A stretch of DNA of 64,000 bases from CAXMMR01 sp965198995. GTDB lineage: Bacteria; Pseudomonadota; Alphaproteobacteria; Acetobacterales; Acetobacteraceae. Shown in pieces: positions 1-7,014 of the stretch; the stretch's first letter is position 1, and each line of letters begins with the position of its first letter. The stretch covers positions 124,001 to 188,000 of the forward strand of contig CBDAQG010000002.1 of assembly GCA_965198995.1 (NCBI GenBank). The letters are read 5' to 3'. A model generated the notes under the pieces. It did not search any database, was not told where the DNA came from, and was given only the letters and a program-made list of their open reading frames with translations. Both the position numbers and the translations under genes were made by a program.

Positions 1-610
1 GATCTGCGCCTGGATGGAGACGTCGAGCGCCGACACCGGCTCGTCGGCGACGATCAGCGACGGCTCCAGCGCCAGCGCCCGGGCGATGGCGATGCGCTGC
101 TTCTGGCCGCCGGAGAACTCGTGCGGGAAACGGCTCAGCGCCTCGCGCGGCAGGCCGATGAGGTCGCACAGCGCCGCCACGCGGCGGGCGCGCTCGGCGC
201 GGCTGCCGACCCGGTGGATGACCAGCGGCTCGGCGAGCGCGGCGCCGATGCGCAGCCGCGGGTCGAGCGAGCCGTTCGGGTCCTGGAAGATCATCTGCAT
301 CGAGCGGCGGCGGCGGCGCAGGGCGGCGGGGGACAGGCGCGCGAGCGTCTCGCCCTCGACCAGGACGCGGCCGGTGGTGGGCGGGGTGAGGTGCAGCACC
401 ATGCGGCCGAGGGTCGATTTGCCGCAGCCGCTCTCGCCGACGATGCCGAGCGTCTCGCCGCGGCCGAGCCGGAAGCTGACATCGCGCACCGCGCTGAGCG
501 TGCCGCCGCCCGGCAGCCGGTAATCGCGGCCGACACCCTCGACGACGAGCAGGTCGTCGGATCGCTCGCCGGCGGAGCGATCTTCAGCCGGGAGGTGAGC
601 GTCAGGCATC
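1..610 (-). CDS. dppF: Dipeptide/oligopeptide ABC transporter ATP-binding protein (DppF-like), 3' end outside window
   Basis: Second ATPase of a peptide ABC importer; hydrolyses ATP on the cytoplasmic side to drive uptake. Reading the minus strand from ATG at 610 gives an open frame to the window edge. Walker A GESGCGKST is near residue 50, FQDPNGSLDPR follows as expected for OppF/DppF proteins, then the ABC signature FSGGQKQRIAIARAL and Walker B LIVADEPVSALD. The C-terminal part (peptide-transporter extension) is cut off by position 1. The start overlaps the stop of the upstream ATPase gene by 9 bases, so the two are probably translationally coupled. Substrate specificity cannot be read from the sequence. 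Confidence 0.93.
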
Positions 611-1609
611 AAGCGGGTACCAGCAAGCGACGGGATGCGGGGTGCCGGACAGCGGCGAGCTGACAAGAGGGGGGCGCTCGGCGGCGCAGCGGGCGTCGGC
701 GCGCTCGCAGCGGGCGGTGAAGGGACAGCCGGCCAGGCGGTCGCGCGGCGGCGGCACGCTGCCGGGGATGGCGGCCAGGCGCCCGCGTGGGCCCGACAGG
801 CGCGGCCGGGCGGCGAGCAGGGCGGCGGTGTAGGGGTGGCGCGGGGCGGCGAACAGGGCGCCGGCGGGCGCAGTCTCGACCACCAGCCCGGCATACATCA
901 CGCAGACCCGGTCGGCGTAGCCGGAGATCACGCCCAAATCGTGGGTGATCAGCAGCACCGCCATGCCGCGTTCCCGCCGCAGCCGGGCGATCAGGTCCAG
1001 CACCTGGCGCTGCACGGTGACGTCGAGCGCCGTCGTCGGCTCGTCGGCGATCAGCAGCGCCGGGTCGGCGGCGAGCGCGATGGCGATCATCACCCGCTGG
1101 CGCAGGCCGCCCGAGAGCTCGTGCTGATACTGCGCCAGCCGCCGCTCGGGGGCGCCGATGCCGACCAGGACCAGCAGCTCGCGCACCCGGGCAGCCAGGG
1201 CGGCGCCGCGCAGACCGGTATGCAGGCGCACCGCCTCGGCGATCTGCCAGCCGACGGTGAAGGTCGGGTTGAGGCTGCTCATCGGCTCCTGGAAGATCAT
1301 GCCGATGCGGCTGCCGCGCAGCGCCTGCAGGCGGCGGCGCGACAGGCTGCCCACGACCTCGTCCTCGAAGCGGATCGTGCCGCCGGCGACCCGGGTCGGC
1401 GGCTCGGGCAGCAGACGGAGCACGGAGAGCGCGGTCACGCTCTTGCCGCAGCCGCTCTCGCCGACCAGGCCGAGGATCTCGCCGGCATCGAGCGACAGGG
1501 ACACGTCGTCGAGCAGCGGGATCGGGGCGCCGGCGCCGGTGACCTCGACGCGGAGGCGGTCGATCTCGAGGAGACCCCGATGCCTACTGGCCATCGGTGA
1601 CCCAGACAT
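602..1609 (-). CDS. dppD: Dipeptide/oligopeptide ABC transporter ATP-binding protein (DppD-like)
   Basis: First ATPase of the same peptide importer, 335 residues, the usual length for DppD/OppD. Visible: Walker A GLVGESGCGKSVTALS (about residue 50), Q-loop IFQEPMSSLNP, signature LSGGLRQRVMIAIALA, Walker B LLIADEPTTALD, switch His in LLITHDLG, and the C-terminal oligopeptide-transporter domain with cysteines (GCPFTARCERADARC) typical of an iron-sulfur-type motif in this family. The ATG at 1609 overlaps the binding-protein gene by 26 bases; a second in-frame ATG at 1594 is equally possible. It lies between the binding protein and the second ATPase in a five-gene minus-strand operon. Confidence 0.95.
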   Translation of the reverse strand: MSGSPMASRHRGLLEIDRLRVEVTGAGAPIPLLDDVSLSLDAGEILGLVGESGCGKSVTALSVLRLLPEPPTRVAGGTIRFEDEVVGSLSRRRLQALRGSRIGMIFQEPMSSLNPTFTVGWQIAEAVRLHTGLRGAALAARVRELLVLVGIGAPERRLAQYQHELSGGLRQRVMIAIALAADPALLIADEPTTALDVTVQRQVLDLIARLRRERGMAVLLITHDLGVISGYADRVCVMYAGLVVETAPAGALFAAPRHPYTAALLAARPRLSGPRGRLAAIPGSVPPPRDRLAGCPFTARCERADARCAAERPPLVSSPLSGTPHPVACWYPLDA

Positions 1610-3113
1610 AGGCGTAGTTGATCGGGGTGTAGATCGGGTCGGTCAGCAGCGCGTCCGGGCCGGCGAGGCGGCGGCTCTTCAGCACGTAGTATCGGGTGTT
1701 GAGGATCGGCACCCAGGGAGCGTCCTGCATGATCCTGGCGAAGATGGCGTGCCAGGCCGCGAGCCGCTCGGGGCCGCGCGCCGGGTCAGCAATCGCGTCT
1801 GCGGCGACGGCGGCGCGGTCGAGGTCGCGATTGCAGTAGAACGGCCAATTCCAGCCGCCGGGCACGGCGCTGCCGCAGGACAGCGTCGGCGTGTAGAAGT
1901 CCGACGGGTCCGGAAAGTCGTCCACCCAGGCGTCGCCGCCGGACCACACCAGCGGCGCGCCGCCCGGCGCGCCGGCGGCGGCGTTCACCGTCTGCAGCGC
2001 CTGCATGCGCAGGTCGGCCTTGATGCCGATTGCGGCGAGGTCCTGCTGGATCGCCTGGGCGATGCGTGGGTGCGGGTCGGTATTGATCGAGTAGAGCGTC
2101 GTTGCGAACCCGGTCGGATAGCCGGCCTGGCTGAGCAGCGCCCGGGCCTCGTCGGGATTGTAGTCGTAGCCTTTGTCGTTCGGGTCGTAGCCCGGCATGC
2201 CCGGCGGCAGAATCTGGCCGGTCGCCAGGTCGCGGCTGTTCAGCAGCTTGACGATCCGCGCCTTGTTGATCGCGTGCTCAAGTGCCAGGCGCACGCGCAG
2301 ATCATCGAACGGCTTCTGGCCGACCTTGATCGCGAGGTAGTTCGTCTCGAGCTTCTGGCCGTGAATGATCTGGCCCTGCAACGACGGGTCGTGCATCACC
2401 TCGATGAACTTGGCCGGCGGAATGTCGTCGCCCAGCACGTCGATGTCGCCGTGCTGGAGCTGCAGCAGCTCGGTCAGCGGCTCCTCGCCGATCTCGACCA
2501 CCAGGCGGTCGAGATGCGGGATGTCGGGCTCGAAGTAGTGCGGGTTGCGCCGCAGCGTGAGGCGGCTGCCCGGCTGCCACTCGTCCAGCATGAAGGCGCC
2601 GGTGCCGACCGGATGGCGGCCGAAATCGTTGCCGGGGCGCTCGACCTCCTCGCGCGGCACGGCGGCGGCGAAGTTAAGCGCCACCGCCTGCAGGAACGGC
2701 GCGCTGGCATGCGACAGCCGGATCACCAGCGTCTCCGGGTCGGGTGCTTCAAGGCCGGCGACGTGGTCGGCGCGGCCGTGCACGTAGGCGTCGTAGCCGT
2801 CGACGGCGGCGAAGAACGCGGCGCCCGGGCTCGCCGTCTTCGGCGTCATCACCCGCGTCAGCGAGTAGACGAAGTCCTGCGCGACCAGTGGCCGGCCATT
2901 CTGGAAGGTGACGCCGGGGCGCAGCTTGAAGGTGTAGACGAGGTTGTCGGGCGAGACGGTGTAGCTGGCCGCCAGCATCGGGCGCAGCGTGGTGGTGCCG
3001 GGGATGTAGTCGAGCAGGCAATTGAAGATCGAGCGGATGATCGGCCAATTGTTGTTGTCGTAGCCGATCGCCGGGTCGAGGGTCGCCATGTCGTCGCGAA
3101 AGGCGATCGTCAT
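1584..3113 (-). CDS. ABC transporter substrate-binding protein, family 5 (peptide/nickel type)
   Basis: Periplasmic binding component of the peptide ABC importer; 509 residues from the first usable ATG at 3113. Family-5 features include an early LDPAIGYDN segment, LVYTFKLRPGVTFQNG, VGTGAFMLDEW and NPDEARALLSQAGYP. From this ATG the protein has no signal peptide. In the same frame just upstream lies a stretch reading KGKALALLFLLAAAPLQGG, a convincing signal peptide, but it has no ATG, GTG or TTG start and its first codons lie inside an intergenic R1 repeat. Either a non-standard start is used or the original 5' end was replaced by the repeat. Gene order permease-permease-SBP-ATPase-ATPase supports the assignment. 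Confidence 0.88.
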   Translation of the reverse strand: MTIAFRDDMATLDPAIGYDNNNWPIIRSIFNCLLDYIPGTTTLRPMLAASYTVSPDNLVYTFKLRPGVTFQNGRPLVAQDFVYSLTRVMTPKTASPGAAFFAAVDGYDAYVHGRADHVAGLEAPDPETLVIRLSHASAPFLQAVALNFAAAVPREEVERPGNDFGRHPVGTGAFMLDEWQPGSRLTLRRNPHYFEPDIPHLDRLVVEIGEEPLTELLQLQHGDIDVLGDDIPPAKFIEVMHDPSLQGQIIHGQKLETNYLAIKVGQKPFDDLRVRLALEHAINKARIVKLLNSRDLATGQILPPGMPGYDPNDKGYDYNPDEARALLSQAGYPTGFATTLYSINTDPHPRIAQAIQQDLAAIGIKADLRMQALQTVNAAAGAPGGAPLVWSGGDAWVDDFPDPSDFYTPTLSCGSAVPGGWNWPFYCNRDLDRAAVAADAIADPARGPERLAAWHAIFARIMQDAPWVPILNTRYYVLKSRRLAGPDALLTDPIYTPINYAYVWVTDGQ

Positions 3114-3152
3114 GTGACCGCCCTGGAGCGGCGCAGCCGCAAGTAAGAAAAG

Positions 3153-3262
3153 TAAGGCAAGGGCTTTGCCCTTGACCCACCAAGGGCCGGGAGGCCCTTG
3201 GATCCCGAATTCTGAAGGCTTCGCCTTTGATGGGGTCAAGGGGCAAAGCCCCTTGCCTTCTG
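3153..3262. repeat. R1 intergenic repeat, two adjacent modules
   Basis: Palindromes AAGGGC-AAA-GCCCTT, AAGGGCC-GGGA-GGCCCTT, AAAGGC-GAA-GCCTT and AAGGGGC-AAA-GCCCCTT follow each other. The right half carries the stop and last codons of the upstream permease; the left half runs into the possible signal peptide of the binding protein. Confidence 0.85.
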
Positions 3263-4168
3263 CCTTGGATCGACGAGCGGCGCGAGCAGGTCCACCAGGA
3301 GATTGGCGCCGATCACGGCGACAGCCGCAAGCAAAGTCACAGCCATGATCACGGGAATGTCGATCTGCTGGATTGCCTGCCAGGTGAGCTGGCCGATGCC
3401 GGGCCAGCCGTAGACGCTCTCGACGATGACCGCGCCCGACATGAAGGCGCCGATATCGAGCCCAACCATGGCGAGGACCGGCATGATCGCCGGCCGTAGC
3501 GCATGGATGAGCACCACGCGGGCGGCGGAGGCGCCCTTGGCGCGGGCGGTGCGGACGTAGTCTTCGTCGAGCGTGCCGGCGAGACTTTCGCGCATCATGC
3601 GCGAGTACCAGCCACCGCCGAGCAGGCCGAGTGTCGCGGCAGGGAGGATGAGGTGGGACAGGCCGCCATAGCCACCGATCGGAAACCAGCCGAGCCAGGC
3701 GCCGAAGATCGTCAGCAGCAGGATAGCGACCACGAATTGCGGCACCGAGACGCCGAGGAAGGCGAACAGCATCACGCTCCGGTCGGTGGCGCTGCCGCGC
3801 CGCGTCGCCGCCAGGATGCCGGCCGGAATGCCGAGCAGTAATTCGGCGACGATGGCGCCGAGCAGCAGCCACAGGGTTGCCGGCAGACGCCCGGCGATCA
3901 GCGTCGTGACCGGGCTGCGCTGCACGTAGGAGCGGCCGAGGTCGCCGTGCAGCAGGCGCCAAAGGTAGCCGCCGAACTGCGCGAGCACCGGTCGGTCGAA
4001 GCCCATCTCGTGGCGCACCAGCGCAACCGTCTCCGCGGTCGCCGCACGCCCGGCGACGGCGCGCGCCGGGTCGGCGGGCACCAGGTAGAGCAGCGCGAAG
4101 GTGAGGGCGCAGACGCCGAACAGCACGAGGACCGAGTGACCGAGGCGCCGCGCCGCCAGCCGGATCAA
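3236..4168 (-). CDS. dppB: Peptide ABC transporter permease (DppB-like)
   Basis: Inner-membrane permease, 310 residues. It has the DppB/OppB layout: N-terminal membrane helix followed by VPADPARA, a periplasmic region, then five more hydrophobic segments. The EAA-type cytoplasmic loop reads DEDYVRTARAKGASAARV. VIVESVYGWPGIGQL near the C-terminus is diagnostic for the family. Its ATG overlaps the stop of the other permease gene by four bases (ATGA). The last residues, QKARGFAP, and the stop codon come from an R1 repeat rather than from the family sequence. Confidence 0.95.
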   Translation of the reverse strand: MIRLAARRLGHSVLVLFGVCALTFALLYLVPADPARAVAGRAATAETVALVRHEMGFDRPVLAQFGGYLWRLLHGDLGRSYVQRSPVTTLIAGRLPATLWLLLGAIVAELLLGIPAGILAATRRGSATDRSVMLFAFLGVSVPQFVVAILLLTIFGAWLGWFPIGGYGGLSHLILPAATLGLLGGGWYSRMMRESLAGTLDEDYVRTARAKGASAARVVLIHALRPAIMPVLAMVGLDIGAFMSGAVIVESVYGWPGIGQLTWQAIQQIDIPVIMAVTLLAAVAVIGANLLVDLLAPLVDPRQKARGFAP

Positions 4169-5007
4169 CGGCGCAGCGCCCGCGGATCAAGCCGGTCGCG
4201 CAGCGCGTCGCCAAGCAGATTGCACGACAGCGCCAGTGCCACGATCAGCACCGCCGGGCAGAACACGAGCCAGGGCGCGGAGGTGAGATAGGTCTGGTTC
4301 TCGAAGATGATGTTGCCCCAGGAGGGCGTCGGCGGCCGCACGCCGATGCCGAGATAGGACAGCGTCGCCTCGAGCAGCACCGTGGTGGCGACGCCGAGGG
4401 TGGACCACACCAGGATGGTCGGCACCAAATGCGGGATGATGTGGCGCCACAGGATGCGCAGCGGCCCGGCGCCGAGCCCGCGGGCGGCGGTGACGAAGTC
4501 GCGCGCGGCGAGGATGCGGGTCTCGGCGTAGATGACGCGGGCGATCTGCACCCAGTTCACCATGGCGATGACCAGGGCGACGATGAGCAGCGAGGGCTGC
4601 AGGATGGCGGCGAGCGCGATCGCCAGCAGCAGGGCCGGGAAGGCCATCATCAGGTCGGTGAAGCGCATCAGCACGGCGGCGACCGCACCCTGCATGAAGC
4701 CGGCGACGACGCCGACCAGGGTGCCAAGGGCGACGGCGACGCCGTTGGCGAGCAGGCCGATCAGCAGCGAGGTGCGGGCGCCCCAGATCAGCCGCGACAG
4801 CAGGTCCCGGCCGAGCAGGTCGGTGCCGAGCAGGAAGCGGGCGCCGGGGGGCAGCGGGCCGCCATCGTCGCTGATGCCGTCGGCGAACTGCAGGTCGGGC
4901 GAGAACGGGGCGAGCCAGGGGGCGGCGAGAGCGGCGCCGACGATGACCGTGAGGATGACGCCGCCGGCGAGGGCGAAAGCGTGGCGACGGAGGATCGCGG
5001 TCGGAAT
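4165..5007 (-). CDS. dppC: Peptide ABC transporter permease (DppC-like), unusual start
   Basis: Inner-membrane permease; about 280 residues when read from 5007, normal for DppC. Visible in order: first membrane helix (GGVILTVIVGAALAAPWLAPF), LLGTDLLGRDLLSRL (diagnostic of DppC/OppC), further helices, EAA loop RDFVTAARGLGAGPLRI, and LLEATLSYLGIGVRPPTPSWG. The frame is open well upstream, but there is no ATG, GTG or TTG before the first helix; the first ATG (4695) would remove a third of the protein. An ATT at 5007 preceded by GGGGAG at good spacing is the best candidate. It is the first gene of the operon and overlaps dppB by four bases. Confidence 0.85.
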   Translation of the reverse strand: MPTAILRRHAFALAGGVILTVIVGAALAAPWLAPFSPDLQFADGISDDGGPLPPGARFLLGTDLLGRDLLSRLIWGARTSLLIGLLANGVAVALGTLVGVVAGFMQGAVAAVLMRFTDLMMAFPALLLAIALAAILQPSLLIVALVIAMVNWVQIARVIYAETRILAARDFVTAARGLGAGPLRILWRHIIPHLVPTILVWSTLGVATTVLLEATLSYLGIGVRPPTPSWGNIIFENQTYLTSAPWLVFCPAVLIVALALSCNLLGDALRDRLDPRALRR

Positions 5008-5136
5008 GGCGGTGGTCTCCCCGTCGCGGCCAGGCGGTGCAGTGTAGGGGGGCGCCGCTCGGGGCGAAAGGCGGCGGCTGGTCGGTTGAAACCGTTTGAG
5101 GGCGGCGGGTTCAGGTCGCGCTAAAGGCGTTGACGG

Positions 5137-5454
5137 TCAGGCGTAGTAGCGGGCCAGGGACAGGTGCAGCACGTCAACCGCGACGATCAGCATCGCGGCG
5201 ACGAGCTGGCGCCGGCCGGCGCCGTGCGCCTGATGGCTTGCATAGGCGGTGACGGCGAGGACGAGAAGGCCGATGGCCGGCAGCAGGCTGAACGCCAGCC
5301 AGCGCGGCGCAAACCAGGTCGGCTTGCCGTTCAGGCCCCATTGCATTGGCAGCGCACCGTCCCCCGGCCAGCTTCGCCAACCCAGGAGCGCCAAGCCGAC
5401 GAGGACGATGGCGGCAGCGAGCGAAACCCAGTCAGCCGGCGTGGTGCGGGGCAT
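5137..5454 (-). CDS. Small membrane protein, DUF1648-like
   Basis: A 105-residue protein with three hydrophobic segments (VSLAAAIVLVGLALLGW, AFSLLPAIGLLVLAVTAYA, LVAAMLIVAVDVLHLSLA). Between the first two lies the W..GL.GKP.WFAPRW pattern seen in DUF1648 proteins. The start at 5454 was chosen because a perfect AAGGAGG ribosome-binding site lies just upstream; longer readings in the same frame have none. It stands alone between the peptide transporter operon and phaZ. Function unknown. Confidence 0.75.
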   Translation of the reverse strand: MPRTTPADWVSLAAAIVLVGLALLGWRSWPGDGALPMQWGLNGKPTWFAPRWLAFSLLPAIGLLVLAVTAYASHQAHGAGRRQLVAAMLIVAVDVLHLSLARYYA

Positions 5455-5494
5455 GGCGGACCTCCTTCGATGGCGTGGAACAGCGATTTGCCGG

Positions 5495-5617
5495 GTTGCT
5501 GCGGCGCACCGGGACAGGACATACCACATCGCCTAAAAGGCGCGCGGGACGTCGTTGGTGCGTCCTGTGTGCGCCGCATACCACGATGACGCTTGTTTGC
5601 GGTTGCTGCGCCGCACC
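5495..5617. promoter_or_regulatory. Direct repeat upstream of phaZ, candidate operator
   Basis: GTTGCTGCGGCGCACC at 5495-5510 recurs with one mismatch at 5602-5617, within the 220 bases before phaZ. The cores TGCGGCGCA and TGCGCCGCA are reverse complements of each other, so each site is nearly palindromic. TGC/GCA-containing dyads are known targets of PhaR regulators of PHB genes; assignment here is inference. Confidence 0.4.
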
Positions 5618-5674
5618 TAGAAGGGCAGACACGGCCTCGCGCCGAACGATCCGGCGGCAAGGGGCCTGCACGTC

Positions 5675-6904
5675 ATGCTTTACGACATCTATCAGGCGCA
5701 GGCCGACATGAGCCAGCCGATGCGTCGGCTGAGCCGCAGCTTTGCCGGGCTGATGCACGCCATGCCGGGCATGCACGACAACAGCCTGCTGCTGCGCAAT
5801 CTCACGGCGACGCTGGACCTGATGGCGGACGCCGAGATCACCCATGTCCGTCCGGCCTTCGGCATCGACAGCGTTCGGGTGGGCGACCGCGTGGTCGCGG
5901 TGATCGAGGAGGTCGCCATGACCTCGCCGTTCTGCTCGATGCTGCACTTTCGCAAGGAGTTGGCCAGCGAGGCGACGCAGCCGCGGTTGCTGATCATGGC
6001 GCCGATGTCGGGGCACTTCTCGACCCTGCTGCGCGGCACGGTGCGGACGGCGCTGGCCGATTACGACGTCTACCTCACCGACTGGCACAATGCGCGGGAC
6101 GTGCCGCTCGCCGCCGGGCGCTTTGGGCTCGACGAGTTCGTCGGCGAGCTGCGCGCCCAGTTGTCGTTTGGCGGCGGTGGCTTCCATGTGCTCGCCGTGT
6201 GTCAGCCGGCGGTGCCGGCGCTCGCCGCCATCGCGCTGATGGCGGCGGACGAGGACCCGGCCGAGCCGCGCTCCGTCACCCTGATGGCCGGGCCGGTGGA
6301 CACCAGCGTCGCGCCGACCGACGTCGACAAGCTCGCCAGCGAGCACGACCTCGACTGGTTCGACCGCAATCTGGTGACCCGGGTGCCGTGGCGGTTCAAG
6401 GGCGCGTTCCGACGCGTCTATCCGGGGTTCCTGCAGTTGACCGCCTTCATCTCGATGAATGCCGATCGCCATGCGCACAAGCACTGGGACCATTTCGAGA
6501 ACCTGATCCGCGGCAACGATGAGAGCATCGCCGCGCATCGCGCCTTCTACAACGAGTACCTGTCGGTCATGGACATGCCGGCGGAGTTCTACCTCGAGAC
6601 GCTGGAGCGGGTGTTCATCCGCCAGGACCTCGCGCGTGGCGACTTCACGGTCGGCGGGCGGCGGGTCGAGCTCGACCGCATTCGCAAGCCGGGGCTGCTG
6701 ACCGTTGAGGGAGCGCTGGACGACATCTGCTCGCTCGGCCAGACGAGCGCCGCGCTGACGCTGTGCTCGGGCATTCCGGAGGGCCGCAAGTCGGGCTACG
6801 TGCAGGAAGGGGTTGGTCACTATGGCGTGTTCAGCGGCCGGCGCTGGCAGAGCGGGATCTATCCGCAGATGCAGCGTTTGATCGCCGCCAACGAACGCGC
6901 TTAA
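5675..6904 (+). CDS. phaZ: Intracellular polyhydroxybutyrate depolymerase
   Basis: A 409-residue cytoplasmic alpha/beta hydrolase that mobilises stored PHB granules. The N-terminus MLYDIYQAQADMSQPMR and overall length match intracellular PhaZ of alphaproteobacteria. The nucleophile elbow reads VLAVCQPAVPA, with Cys at about residue 176 in place of Ser, as known for the intracellular class typified by Ralstonia PhaZ1. A conserved acid/His region lies toward the C-terminus (DDICSLGQT, GVGHYGVFSGRRW). No signal peptide is present, which fits an intracellular enzyme. A phasin gene is found 30 kb away. An R1 repeat begins immediately after the stop. Confidence 0.95.
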   Translation: MLYDIYQAQADMSQPMRRLSRSFAGLMHAMPGMHDNSLLLRNLTATLDLMADAEITHVRPAFGIDSVRVGDRVVAVIEEVAMTSPFCSMLHFRKELASEATQPRLLIMAPMSGHFSTLLRGTVRTALADYDVYLTDWHNARDVPLAAGRFGLDEFVGELRAQLSFGGGGFHVLAVCQPAVPALAAIALMAADEDPAEPRSVTLMAGPVDTSVAPTDVDKLASEHDLDWFDRNLVTRVPWRFKGAFRRVYPGFLQLTAFISMNADRHAHKHWDHFENLIRGNDESIAAHRAFYNEYLSVMDMPAEFYLETLERVFIRQDLARGDFTVGGRRVELDRIRKPGLLTVEGALDDICSLGQTSAALTLCSGIPEGRKSGYVQEGVGHYGVFSGRRWQSGIYPQMQRLIAANERA

Positions 6905-6994
6905 AGCCGGGATCCAAGGGCCTCGGGCCCTTGGCAGGGAGACCCCGTCGCATTTGTGCGATGGGGTCCCGTCCAGGGCAGAGCCCTGGCCTTT
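6905..6994. repeat. R1 intergenic repeat
   Basis: Contains AAGGGCC-TCG-GGCCCTT, a GACCCC/GGGGTC arm pair and CCAGGGC-AGA-GCCCTGG, ending CCTTTC eight bases before the ribosome-binding site of the aminopeptidase gene. Confidence 0.85.
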
Positions 6995-7014
6995 CTTCTT
7001 TCCGGAGTTCCGCC

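Noticed and set aside
6763..7014. N-terminal extension of the M1 aminopeptidase through the R1 repeat
   Set aside because: GTG 7015 has a ribosome-binding site and begins a signal peptide; the upstream translation overlaps phaZ and is repeat sequence.
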